The notes under the pieces are model-generated. The model was not told the DNA's origin, did no database searches, and saw only the letters and a list, made by a program, of their open reading frames with translations. The position numbers and the translations under genes are program-made. From CAYMTR01 sp964393405 (GTDB lineage: Bacteria > Bacteroidota > Bacteroidia > Bacteroidales > Prolixibacteraceae), in assembly GCA_964393405.1 (NCBI GenBank), contig CAYMTR010000002.1:62001-126000 (forward strand): a stretch of DNA of 64,000 nucleotides, read 5' to 3'. Positions 7,387-16,521 of the stretch are shown here, in pieces. Within the stretch, counting starts at the first letter, position 1. Each line of letters opens with the position of its first letter.

Positions 7387-10008
7387 TTATAAATAATCTT
7401 TATAAAGGACTTCAATCAGGTCTGTATCTCCGAATTCTTTTGTATTATGCGGAAAGATCCTTGAGTCGACCCAATAATGCTTCATTCCGGAACCAGTACC
7501 CATTGGGATTCTGAATGTAGCTTTGAAATTATTATATTCCCTGTTGTAACTTTTGAAAAAGTCAGCAAATTTCTGTTTAAATGTAGGGTCTTCTTCTACC
7601 TTACCACCGGTTAGCTGAAATAAATATTCATTGAATATTGTCCACCTGTGATCGTCAAAATAATCTCCGGTTAAAAGGTTCTGACCGTCAAATATACTCT
7701 GTATATGGCCTTTGGTTACGCACCAGTCAATAAGGTACTCATATAACATTTTATCAGGAAAACGATCAGGTGAAGTTACATCAAGTAGTTTTATCTTTCT
7801 GTACTTCTCTTTTCCGCCCCATCCAGTTAATATAGCAGATAGAGTATATAAACTTAAAGTATCAACAGCTTCATTCACTTCCGGAAAGTAACCTAAAATA
7901 TCAACTAATATTTCCTGCCATCCATATACAATGTATGACCTTGATTCATTTGTTGATAACGACATTTCGTCTGTCGGAATAAGCCTTTCTAACGACTTTT
8001 TAATCGAAAGCAAATCATCGTGCGACATAAGCAATACGTCCTGATACATTGGGTTTTTCAATCCGGATTCAAATCTCTTTGTATAACCGGTACTATATAG
8101 CTGCCCGTTTTTCTGGAAAACAATGTTCAGTTTATCTTTTGAAATATTGTGATTTTCAAGCTTTTCAATGAAATTCTTAATTTGCGTTGCATTGGCATTA
8201 TCAACCTTTCCATTTAAATACATTGAAACACTTTCCAATTGTTCGTTGACCTTTTGATCAATTATTGACAATTCATTCTCAATTTCTTTGCCAAGAACAT
8301 TGGGGTGCATACTACCTCCGTCAGGAGCCATCTTGAAATAACCCGGAATACCTATATTTTGAGCAACTTCCATAACATCCTTGCTTTTCCTCTTTACTAC
8401 CGATTCTTTTGAGAAAGATGAACTTTCGGGCGATCTTTTAATTGCTACATCCTTCATTAAGGATTCTACCTGGGTCCTGAAAGCATCATAAGCAGGCTTC
8501 GTATCTGATGTAACCTGATGATGTGCTTGAATTGCAAACAAATTTATATTCTTTCTTGCCATCAAATTAACAAGATCCTGATAAGGAACAGCAGTAAAAT
8601 CAGGTGATTGTTTGCCTGAGCAATCTTTATATACTGTCCTATTGTGGCTTCCACAATCTCCGATCAGAATTACAAAATTCGATTCTCCTTCCGGGGGATC
8701 AAAGCGTTCTACTGCCCTTTTTATTCCGTAGAACATACATTCTTCCGGATCAGTATTACATTTATTGAATGTAGGAGTAAGATATTTGCTGATAAGATTG
8801 TTTACTCCGTTGAAATTTGAAGATAAATCTCTTGTATAATTTGCTGCATTAGAATTACCTTCTGAGGCGTCGCGATATAATAAGGCTCCGTATCTGTAGT
8901 TATTTTTACCCTTTATTAGGGTGCGGCTTATTGATCTAAGCGAATTCTGAATTGCCTGCGCATAAGGCACCATACTGCTGGTACCATCAATTACAAATAT
9001 CACATTGACATTTCTCATTGAAGCAGACATAGAATCAATCACATGCTTTATTTTAGCAAACTCAAAGCTTGACATTGTCTTGCCGTTTTCTGACCTCAAT
9101 TCACCTATAACGCCAACTTTAGATACGCCATTTAACACATCCAGTACTGGAAAACGATCTACTTCTCCAATCGCTCTGCCTGAATAAGATGCCTCTTCAA
9201 ACAAGGTAGTTCCTGATAAGGTTTTCTGATCATAAATACGGGCTTTTTTCGAAGCAGCCCTTCTTTCTGATACTGCTTTACTATCCCAATTTACTTCGTA
9301 AGCAAGACGATGATTCCATGCCGTTGTCTGGCTCTTTAGAACCCATCCTCTAACCCTTTCTGTATCGTTAACTAAATCACTTATTTCGGGAACATCTGCT
9401 AAAAGATAAGCAGTAGGTGTTTCTTTATATACGTAGTTTATCTGATATACAAGTGCTGCATTAATTGAATCGGAAGGACTACACCTTGGATTTGAATAAA
9501 ATTCAGGAATTCTTCTAACCTGACGGTCACCTCCTAAAATATTCAACACCATAGCCTTTTTGTTGAAAACACCTCCCCTGAATTCAGGAAGGTTTACATC
9601 CCTTGTTTTCAAACATGTCCGCCATAGAAGCATATTTTCTTTTTTAATCCAACTTGCTCGTGAAGTAGCTCCTTCTTTCAAATTACCTCTTGCATCAGCA
9701 TCAGATAATTCAACTATCCTTACCGAACTTTCAGTTTCATCAATAACGTACATGGCCTTCATGAAATCAAGCTTCTTACCGTTAGGTTTGCTGCACGATT
9801 TATCTGAATATAACGGATTGCTTGGACGGTCTGAGAAAACTACCCACAATTCTCCTTCTTTTGTTTTCCCTGGAAGAGCAGCAGAAGCATTATCCATCGG
9901 CATTGTATATTTACCGGGTGTATTTTTTACCACGCTCTGCCCTTTTACCACTACACCATAAAATAAAAACACAAGAAGCAATTCAATGAATAAAAACAAT
10001 TTCTTCAT
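7387..10008 (-). CDS. Secreted von Willebrand factor A-domain protein (873 aa), TssR-like candidate
   Basis: It has a signal peptide of about 23 residues (hydrophobic stretch LFIELLLVFLFYGVVV). Residues 50-130 contain a beta-rich segment (GELWVVFSDRPSNPLYSD). A vWA domain begins near residue 335 with a MIDAS-like Asp341-Gly-Thr343-Ser-Ser345 (VIFVIDGTSSM), and a later strand reads FVILIGDCGSHN. The C-terminal third is mixed helical with no recognised motif. The protein is probably periplasmic and binds a divalent metal and a protein partner. A vWA protein of this general build is TssR of the Bacteroidota type VI secretion system (subtype iii), but no other T6SS gene is visible here. It is the first gene of a two-gene unit with the ABC/FtsX fusion. 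Confidence 0.75.
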   Translation of the reverse strand: MKKLFLFIELLLVFLFYGVVVKGQSVVKNTPGKYTMPMDNASAALPGKTKEGELWVVFSDRPSNPLYSDKSCSKPNGKKLDFMKAMYVIDETESSVRIVELSDADARGNLKEGATSRASWIKKENMLLWRTCLKTRDVNLPEFRGGVFNKKAMVLNILGGDRQVRRIPEFYSNPRCSPSDSINAALVYQINYVYKETPTAYLLADVPEISDLVNDTERVRGWVLKSQTTAWNHRLAYEVNWDSKAVSERRAASKKARIYDQKTLSGTTLFEEASYSGRAIGEVDRFPVLDVLNGVSKVGVIGELRSENGKTMSSFEFAKIKHVIDSMSASMRNVNVIFVIDGTSSMVPYAQAIQNSLRSISRTLIKGKNNYRYGALLYRDASEGNSNAANYTRDLSSNFNGVNNLISKYLTPTFNKCNTDPEECMFYGIKRAVERFDPPEGESNFVILIGDCGSHNRTVYKDCSGKQSPDFTAVPYQDLVNLMARKNINLFAIQAHHQVTSDTKPAYDAFRTQVESLMKDVAIKRSPESSSFSKESVVKRKSKDVMEVAQNIGIPGYFKMAPDGGSMHPNVLGKEIENELSIIDQKVNEQLESVSMYLNGKVDNANATQIKNFIEKLENHNISKDKLNIVFQKNGQLYSTGYTKRFESGLKNPMYQDVLLMSHDDLLSIKKSLERLIPTDEMSLSTNESRSYIVYGWQEILVDILGYFPEVNEAVDTLSLYTLSAILTGWGGKEKYRKIKLLDVTSPDRFPDKMLYEYLIDWCVTKGHIQSIFDGQNLLTGDYFDDHRWTIFNEYLFQLTGGKVEEDPTFKQKFADFFKSYNREYNNFKATFRIPMGTGSGMKHYWVDSRIFPHNTKEFGDTDLIEVLYKDYL

Positions 10009-10316
10009 AATGCTATTTTTTTTGCCAAAAATTTAAGCTTTTAAGCCCCTAAATAAAATATCTTAAAAACCAGCTTGTATTAAACTTTCAAATTTAAAAC
10101 TTATAAAAAACAATAAAAAATTTGCTTAAACAAAAATCCATATATTTAAAAAAATAAATATAGCTTATTTTAATAATAATCTGAAAATTAAAAACATCTC
10201 ATTCAAAATATATACCATTTTTATTTCACAAACATCTTCATTTCAGACATCTATGAGCCAATATCCTTAGGTTCAGGTTTTTTAAGACAGGAAAATATTA
10301 TTAAAGCGTGAAATAT
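10009..10316. other. AT-rich intergenic region, 308 bp
   Basis: No ORF or RNA gene was recognised. On the minus strand a -7-like box TAAATTTG (plus positions 10089-10096) could drive the vWA/ABC unit with a leader of about 70-80 nt. No convincing -33 element or terminator hairpin was seen. Confidence 0.5.
10089..10096 (-). promoter_or_regulatory. Candidate -7 box for the vWA/ABC unit
   Basis: CAAATTTA on the plus strand reads TAAATTTG on the minus strand, an exact TAnnTTTG match about 80 bp upstream of the vWA gene. A well-spaced -33 TTG is missing, so support is weak. Confidence 0.25.
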
Positions 10317-12137
10317 TTAAAAACTTTGAAGTTTATGAAGGTGGCAATATTCTCCGTTTATGGCAAGAAGTTCTTCATGCGTTCCATTTTCGACCACTTC
10401 GCCTTTTTTAAATACGTAAATAATATCTGCATTTTTTATAGTAGAAAGCCTATGGGCAATCACGATGGATGTCCTATTCTTCATTAAGTTCAACAATGCT
10501 TCATGTACAAGCTTTTCTGATTCAGTATCGAGCGAAGATGTTGCTTCGTCAAGGATCATTATCGGTGGGTTTTTTAACACTGCTCTTGCAATTGATAACC
10601 TTTGCCTCTGTCCTCCCGATAATTTATTTCCCCTATCTCCTATTTTGGTAAGATATTTATCGCCTGTTTCTATTATAAAATCGTGAGCATGCGCTACCTT
10701 TGCCGCTTCTATCACATCTTCCAAAGGCGAACTTTCTACTCCAAATGCTATATTGTTTTCAAATGTATCGTTGAACAAAACCGGATCCTGACTTACATAA
10801 CCCATTAAACCCCTAAGATCTTCAATATTATAGTCTTTAATATTGACTCCATCTATTAATATTTCTCCTTCCTGTATGTCCCAAAACCTTGGAATCAGCT
10901 TTGCAAATGTTGTCTTTCCAGAACCCGACTTTCCTACCAATGCTACAATCTTTCCTTTCGGAATTTTAAGGCTTATATTTTTTAGTATTATATCCTTCTT
11001 ATAAGCAAAAGTTACATTTCTGAATTCAATCTCTTGCTCAAAGTTTTGTTTCCTCATATCCCCGGAACTGTCCTTTATTGGATTGGAAGCCTGAAGTATC
11101 ATATCGATCCTGTCTACTGATGCCATCCCTTTCTGAATACTATAAACAGCTGTTGAGAAGGCTTTTGCAGGATTTATTATGCTGTAAAAAAATACCAGAT
11201 AAGTGATAAAGTTTTCAGGAACCATCCCCCCCTCGTTCTTCAAAATCAGTCCCCCTCCATACCAAAGTACAAATATGATAATCGCTGTGCCTAAGAACTC
11301 GCTTACCGGACTTGCCAGAAAGTTCCTCCACATCAAACGGTTCATTATCTTGTAATAATCTTCGGTTTCACTGCTAAAACGTTTCTCCATCTTTTTCTCA
11401 GCATTGAAAGCCTTGATTATTGTCAAGCCTGATAAGGTTTCATCAATGGTGCTAAGTATCTCACCCATTTTATCCTGCCCTCTTCTGGAAGGTTTTTTAA
11501 GGTTTTTGCCTATCCTACCTGTTATCCATACTGCCGTTGGAAGTAAAATAAATACGAAAATTGTGAGCGACCAGCTCATGTATATCATTACAGCTAATGA
11601 AATAAGTATGACTATGGGATTTTTGAAAAGCATTTCTAATGAGCTCATAACAGAGTTCTCAACCTCAGTAACATCACCCGTTACCCTTGCCATGATATCT
11701 CCTTTTCTTTCATCTGAAAAATATCCTAAAGGCAATGATATCAGCTTCTTATAAATCATATTCCTTAAATCCCTAACTACGCCGTTACGGATTGTTACCA
11801 TACAGAAGCTTGCAAGATAAGTAAACCCAACTTTCAAAAACACCATTATCACCATGAACCCTCCTATCAGATAAAGGGCTGCTATTTTGCCATTTTCCTC
11901 AATAAGGGCACTCATGTAATAGAATATGTTGTGCTTTATATCTTCAAAATTGAAAGAAAAAGGAACCGGGGTATCAACCATTTCTTGGGTGCCAAACAAA
12001 ATCCCAAGTATAGGACTTAATGCCAGGAATGAAAAGGCTCCAAAAATTGCCCCAAGAATATTAAAAATCACGTTAGAAATTGCCCAACCCTTATAGGGAG
12101 GTACAAAACGACGCATAAGGGAAAAGAATCCTTTCAT
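10317..12137 (-). CDS. ABC exporter, MsbA-like (fused membrane and ATPase domains)
   Basis: At 606 aa it has the standard half-transporter layout. About 320 residues form a six-helix exporter membrane domain. The ATPase follows, with Walker A GKSGSGKTT near residue 400, Q-loop GYVSQDPVLFNDTF, signature LSGGQRQRLSIARA near 508, Walker B IMILDEATSSLD and switch IAHRLSTI. It would act as a homodimer in the inner membrane, flipping a lipid or exporting a hydrophobic compound. Lipid A-core export (MsbA) is the usual assignment for a single-copy homologue in Bacteroidota, but sequence alone cannot separate it from drug or lipid exporters. It lies 76 bp downstream of purB on the same strand and may share its transcript. 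Confidence 0.88.
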   Translation of the reverse strand: MKGFFSLMRRFVPPYKGWAISNVIFNILGAIFGAFSFLALSPILGILFGTQEMVDTPVPFSFNFEDIKHNIFYYMSALIEENGKIAALYLIGGFMVIMVFLKVGFTYLASFCMVTIRNGVVRDLRNMIYKKLISLPLGYFSDERKGDIMARVTGDVTEVENSVMSSLEMLFKNPIVILISLAVMIYMSWSLTIFVFILLPTAVWITGRIGKNLKKPSRRGQDKMGEILSTIDETLSGLTIIKAFNAEKKMEKRFSSETEDYYKIMNRLMWRNFLASPVSEFLGTAIIIFVLWYGGGLILKNEGGMVPENFITYLVFFYSIINPAKAFSTAVYSIQKGMASVDRIDMILQASNPIKDSSGDMRKQNFEQEIEFRNVTFAYKKDIILKNISLKIPKGKIVALVGKSGSGKTTFAKLIPRFWDIQEGEILIDGVNIKDYNIEDLRGLMGYVSQDPVLFNDTFENNIAFGVESSPLEDVIEAAKVAHAHDFIIETGDKYLTKIGDRGNKLSGGQRQRLSIARAVLKNPPIMILDEATSSLDTESEKLVHEALLNLMKNRTSIVIAHRLSTIKNADIIYVFKKGEVVENGTHEELLAINGEYCHLHKLQSF

Positions 12138-12213
12138 CGAATAAGGTTAAGTGGTCTTAGCTGATAACTAAATTCAGCTTGTTTTATTGTTAGAAAAATC
12201 AAGAAAATTATAT

Positions 12214-13572
12214 TTAAGACACTATTCCTGTATAATTATGAGGAGTGATATCCTTTAACCTTTTCTTCAATGAATCGTTAATATCCAAAGAATCAATAAA
12301 TTCATGTATTGATTTCTTATCTATCTTGGAATTAGTCCTTGTCAAATTCAACAATGCCTCGTAAGGATTGGCATAATTTTCACTGCGCAATACCGTCTGA
12401 ATTGCTTCAGCAACAACACTCCAATTGCGATCCAGGTCTTCCTCTATAGCCTCCATGTTGATTATCAGCTTATCAAGCCCTCTTAAAGTTGAATTTACAG
12501 CTATAAGCGTATGTGCTATTGGTGTGCCTATATTTCTCAAAACTGTAGAATCAGTAAGGTCGCGCTGTAGCCTCGAAACAGGCAGTTTGGCCGATAAATG
12601 CTCAAATATTGCATTCGCTAAACCAATATTCCCTTCAGAATTCTCAAAGTCAATAGGATTAACCTTGTGCGGCATTGCAGAAGAGCCAATTTCTCCTTTC
12701 TTAATTTTCTGTTTGAAATACTCCATCGATATATATGTCCACATATCTCGGTTCAAATCAAGCAAAATTGTATTTATCCTTTTCAGGTTATCGAAAATAG
12801 CTCCATAGTTATCGTAATGAGCTATCTGTGTTGTATATTGAGACCTTTCAAGTTGAAGTGAATTCCTGCAGAAATCGTTGGCAAATGAGATCCAGTCTAT
12901 CTTTGGATAGGCAACAAAGTGTGCATTCAAATTACCTGTAGCTCCTCCAAACTTGGCATAACATGAAATGCTCTTTAAAAGTTCAAGCTGAACGTTTAAC
13001 CTTTCAATAAAAACCCTTAATTCTTTCCCTAATCTGGTTGGAGATGCCGGCTGACCATGGGTTCTGGCAAGCATTGGAACATCATCCCAACTAAGCGCAA
13101 GCTCTTCCAGCTTTTGAACAACCATTTCAATGCGCGGATAATAAACATTTTGCAATGCATCCCTCAGCGAACAAGGAACTGCAGTGTTGTTTATATCTTG
13201 TGAAGTCAAACCAAAATGGATGAATTCCTTATGTTTTTCAATTCCAAGTGCAGCAAATTTATCCTTAAGGAAATATTCTACTGCCTTAACATCATGATTG
13301 GTAACCTTTTCGATGTCCTTAATTTTTTTAGCATCCTCAAGTGAAAAATCTTTGTAAATACACCTAAGGTCTTCAAATAAATTACAATTAAAATCTGATA
13401 GTTGTGGTATCGGTATATTGCAGAGGGATATAAAATATTCAACCTCAACCATTGTTCTATACCTTATTAAAGCAAACTCTGAAAAATACTGTTCGAGCTC
13501 CTCCACTTTGCCCCTGTATCGCCCATCAATAGGGGAAATTGCTGTTAATTCATTTAGACTCATATAATTCAT
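12214..13572 (-). CDS. purB: Adenylosuccinate lyase
   Basis: The 452-aa protein matches PurB in length and motifs. The N-terminus SLNELTAISPIDGRY, His171 in LARTHGQPASPT, the TSQD segment (123-126) and the fumarase-family signature GSSAMPHKVNP (296-306) are all present. It cleaves SAICAR and adenylosuccinate, releasing fumarate, in purine synthesis. Two start codons are possible, ATG at 13572 and the more family-like MSLNEL three codons later. A perfect -7 box (TATCTTTG on the minus strand, plus 13587-13594) lies 15 bp upstream. The nearby exporter may be cotranscribed. Confidence 0.95.
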   Translation of the reverse strand: MNYMSLNELTAISPIDGRYRGKVEELEQYFSEFALIRYRTMVEVEYFISLCNIPIPQLSDFNCNLFEDLRCIYKDFSLEDAKKIKDIEKVTNHDVKAVEYFLKDKFAALGIEKHKEFIHFGLTSQDINNTAVPCSLRDALQNVYYPRIEMVVQKLEELALSWDDVPMLARTHGQPASPTRLGKELRVFIERLNVQLELLKSISCYAKFGGATGNLNAHFVAYPKIDWISFANDFCRNSLQLERSQYTTQIAHYDNYGAIFDNLKRINTILLDLNRDMWTYISMEYFKQKIKKGEIGSSAMPHKVNPIDFENSEGNIGLANAIFEHLSAKLPVSRLQRDLTDSTVLRNIGTPIAHTLIAVNSTLRGLDKLIINMEAIEEDLDRNWSVVAEAIQTVLRSENYANPYEALLNLTRTNSKIDKKSIHEFIDSLDINDSLKKRLKDITPHNYTGIVS

Positions 13573-13586
13573 TTATTAAGGAATCG

Positions 13587-13594
13587 CAAAGATA
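13587..13594 (-). promoter_or_regulatory. Candidate -7 box for purB
   Basis: CAAAGATA on the plus strand is TATCTTTG on the minus strand, an exact TAnnTTTG. It implies a very short leader. No clear -33 TTG was found. The same octamer precedes pyrG. Confidence 0.4.
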
Positions 13595-13714
13595 ATACAA
13601 ATAAAACAAGATGAATAAATTTTAAAAATCTAGATGACTGATTAGCTTATATGTTATAAACAACTTTAAATGTTGTATTTTTATAGCTTGAAAACCTAAC
13701 TTAAGAATACTAAA

Positions 13715-15100
13715 ATGAGAAGTATATTCCTTTTTATAGCATCAATCTTTATTTTCAGCAATTTATACGCAAACGATTCTACATTCCTTGTTTATAAATT
13801 CAATGTAAAAGAGGAAATTGCTCCTTCTGTTTGGAGGCAGACAAAAAAAGTTTTTGACAACGCCGACAGCATGAATGCCGATCTTATTCTCATTCACATG
13901 AATACTTACGGTGGAACTGTTGTCGATGCCGATTCTATTAGAACTAAGATTTTAAACAGCCATATTCCTGTATGGGTTTTTATCGATAACAACGCTGCTT
14001 CTGCCGGAGCACTTATTTCTATTGCCTGCGACAGTATTTTCATGAAACCCGGTGCTAATATTGGTGCTGCAACCGTCGTAAACCAAACCGGACAGAAAGC
14101 TCCTGATAAATTTCAATCTTACTTTCGCTCAATAATGAGATCTACTGCTGAAAGCCATGGCGCTGACACATTAATTAACGGCAGAGATACTATAATAAAA
14201 TGGTTCCGCGACCCAATTATTGCTGAAGCAATGGTTGATGAAGATGTTTATATCTCCGGAATTATTGACACAGGCAAAGTATTAACCTTCACTGCATTAG
14301 AAGCAGTAAAATATGGCTTTTGCGAAGGAGTAAGCAACAATATTGATGAGCTCCTTGAAAAGGCTAATGTTGGCAATTACGAAATACGTGAATTTAAACC
14401 TACCGCTATTGATAAAATTATTGGTTTTCTTACTAGCCCTATAATCTCCGGAATCCTTATCATGGCTATCATTGGAGGTATTTATTTCGAAATGCAATCG
14501 CCCGGTATCGGATTCCCATTAATTATCGCAATTGCTGCTGCTGTTGCTTATTTTGCCCCCTTGTACCTCGAAGGTATGGCTGAAAACTGGGAAATTATCT
14601 TATTCGTTATTGGCTTAGTTCTGATTGCCGTTGAGCTATTTGCCTTCCCGGGCTTTGGTATTGCTGGTATTTCAGGTGGTGTACTTGCTTTTCTGGGACT
14701 AACACTTAGTCTGCTCAACAATGTAAGATTTAACTTTGAAAACGTAGATAGCATTTCAATTCTGGTTTCTTTATTAACTGTAACACTTGCTACTTTCGCA
14801 GGATTTGTACTATCTATTTTCTTGGGACAGAAGCTATTCACTGCAAGCAAAGGACCTTTTCAAAATCTTGCTCTTACTTCAACTCAGAAGAAAGAAGATG
14901 GTTTTATCGGCGTCGACATGAAGCAATCTGAAATGATTGGCAAAACAGGAACTTCCCATACCGTTCTCAGACCTTCCGGAAAAGTAAATGTTGATGACAA
15001 TGTTTGGGATGCCGTTGCAATAAGCGGATTTATTGAGAAAGGAGAACAAATAAAAGTTGTGAGAGACGAAGCCGGTCAGCTGTATGTCGAAAAAATATAA
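13715..15100 (+). CDS. NfeD-family membrane serine protease (ClpP class)
   Basis: This 461-aa protein is the long NfeD type (NfeD1b/PH1510-like). A signal peptide is followed by a ClpP-like protease domain with nucleophile Ser96 in NNAASAGAL and a candidate general base Lys132 in PDKFQS, the Ser/Lys dyad of this group. About four membrane segments follow (residues 240-375, such as ISGILIMAIIGGIYF). A C-terminal soluble OB-fold NfeD domain of about 70 residues ends the protein. Family members cut membrane-associated proteins such as stomatin; no stomatin/SPFH gene is adjacent, which is unusual. It is followed three bases later by a GT87-like gene, so the two probably form an operon. Confidence 0.88.
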   Translation: MRSIFLFIASIFIFSNLYANDSTFLVYKFNVKEEIAPSVWRQTKKVFDNADSMNADLILIHMNTYGGTVVDADSIRTKILNSHIPVWVFIDNNAASAGALISIACDSIFMKPGANIGAATVVNQTGQKAPDKFQSYFRSIMRSTAESHGADTLINGRDTIIKWFRDPIIAEAMVDEDVYISGIIDTGKVLTFTALEAVKYGFCEGVSNNIDELLEKANVGNYEIREFKPTAIDKIIGFLTSPIISGILIMAIIGGIYFEMQSPGIGFPLIIAIAAAVAYFAPLYLEGMAENWEIILFVIGLVLIAVELFAFPGFGIAGISGGVLAFLGLTLSLLNNVRFNFENVDSISILVSLLTVTLATFAGFVLSIFLGQKLFTASKGPFQNLALTSTQKKEDGFIGVDMKQSEMIGKTGTSHTVLRPSGKVNVDDNVWDAVAISGFIEKGEQIKVVRDEAGQLYVEKI

Positions 15101-15103
15101 CTA

Positions 15104-16273
15104 ATGAAATTTTTTAAAAATATATCTCCTTCCAACTGGTTCAAAATAATACTTGCCACATACATACTTTTTGCTATCATTGCAAGTGTACAGTCTCATT
15201 TTCAGGTCTATGAAGAACACCCTCAGTACACCTGCTACAATAATTTTGTCATTTTCAAGCAATCGCATTTCCATCTCTTTCAGGATAAGGATCTTTACAA
15301 ATTATACCCTGAAGAGCATTGGGACTTATATAAATATAGTCCCGCTTTCTCATTGTTCTTCGGAATATTTTCATATTTCCCATCTATAGTTGGCCTCACT
15401 CTGTGGAATATCTTGAATTGTCTAATTTTCTTCATGGCAATTTATCTGCTACCAATAATTAAAAGTCGGGAAAAGATTCTGATAATGGCATTTTGCCTTA
15501 TCGAATTAATGACTTCAATGCAAAACGAACAGTCGAATGCCTTAATCGCAGGGTTAATAATACTTGCCTTCATCTTTCTGGAACGAAGGAATTATCTATT
15601 AGCCACCCTTTTAATTATGAGTTCAGCTTACATTAAGATTTTTGGAATAGTAGCAATAGCCCTTTATTTACTCTATCCCCAAAAATTGAAACTTACAATT
15701 TATTCCCTCATGTGGGGGGCAATTTTCTTCTTTATACCACTGCTGGCAGTTGATATGGAACAATTGAAATTCTTATATGAAAGCTGGTACCAAATGCTCC
15801 AAAACGACCACTCAATTTCAAATGGACTATCAGTCATAGGATTTTTGAATTCATGGTTTGGTCTGAATGCAAACAAGATAGCTGTATTATTAGCAGGAGC
15901 TGCCATATTTTGCATTCCTCTGTTGAAGTTTAAAAATTACAATATTTATAAGTTTAGGATGTTGGTTTTATGCTCAATCCTAATTTGGATTATTATTTTC
16001 AACCATAAAGCCGAATCTTCAACTTTCATAATAGCATTAGCCGGAATTGCTATTTGGTTTTTCACTTCTGAAAAAACAATTCTCAATAATGTCCTTATTA
16101 TCACAGCTTTCATATTTGTCTCGCTATCTCCTACCGATATCTTCCCGGCTTTTTTAAGGAAAGAATTGGTTACCCCGTATGTTTTGAAGGCTGTTCCTTG
16201 CATTATTATCTGGGCAAAGCTACTTTGGGATATGTCAAGAATGAAGACTGATTCAATTGAAAATTATAAGTAG
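15104..16273 (+). CDS. GT87/DUF2029-type polytopic membrane glycosyltransferase-like protein
   Basis: The 389-aa protein has about nine hydrophobic segments. Its N-terminal loop carries YNNFVIFKQSHFHLFQDKD and LYKYSPAFSLFFG, patterns seen in DUF2029/GT-C family members of Bacteroidota. GT87 enzymes use polyprenyl-phosphate sugars on the outer face of the inner membrane. The substrate here is unknown. It starts three bases after the NfeD stop codon, consistent with translational coupling. A striking 25-bp perfect inverted repeat lies just downstream. Confidence 0.7.
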   Translation: MKFFKNISPSNWFKIILATYILFAIIASVQSHFQVYEEHPQYTCYNNFVIFKQSHFHLFQDKDLYKLYPEEHWDLYKYSPAFSLFFGIFSYFPSIVGLTLWNILNCLIFFMAIYLLPIIKSREKILIMAFCLIELMTSMQNEQSNALIAGLIILAFIFLERRNYLLATLLIMSSAYIKIFGIVAIALYLLYPQKLKLTIYSLMWGAIFFFIPLLAVDMEQLKFLYESWYQMLQNDHSISNGLSVIGFLNSWFGLNANKIAVLLAGAAIFCIPLLKFKNYNIYKFRMLVLCSILIWIIIFNHKAESSTFIIALAGIAIWFFTSEKTILNNVLIITAFIFVSLSPTDIFPAFLRKELVTPYVLKAVPCIIIWAKLLWDMSRMKTDSIENYK

Positions 16274-16303
16274 ACAAATAGGAACCATATAGGGACCATA
16301 TCC

Positions 16304-16357
16304 GTACCACATTCGTCCTTTCTCCCTTAATAAAGGGAGAAAGGACGAATGTGGTAC
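16304..16357. repeat. 25-bp perfect inverted repeat with 4-nt loop
   Basis: The left arm 16304-16328 begins GTACCACATTCGTCC and the right arm 16333-16357 ends GGACGAATGTGGTAC. They pair over all 25 bases around loop AATA. No T-run follows, so it is not a classical terminator. The preceding 16281-16302 holds a near-duplicate GGAACCATAT / GGGACCATAT. It could be a REP/MITE-like element, an RNA hairpin protecting the upstream transcript, or a protein-binding site. Confidence 0.85.
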
Positions 16358-16494
16358 TACTTTGACTCCTTTCAGAACAGAAGGGAATAGTTATATGTTG
16401 AGCTCCTACTTCAGAAAAAGATGCAGCAATGTCAATTATTTTGCAAAAATTGAAAACTCTATTAAAAAATAATATCACTTAAATTAATTACTGA

Positions 16495-16502
16495 TATTTT
16501 TG
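16495..16502 (+). promoter_or_regulatory. Candidate -7 box for EamA transporter genes
   Basis: TATTTTTG is an exact TAnnTTTG match 19 bp before the ATG at 16522. No -33 TTG is seen at the usual spacing. Confidence 0.35.
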
Positions 16503-16521
16503 CCACTCAAAGAATTTTCTA

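Noticed and set aside
7387..10008. Evidence of a type VI secretion locus
   Set aside because: The vWA protein may be TssR-like, but no sheath, tube, baseplate or ClpV gene is present in the window.
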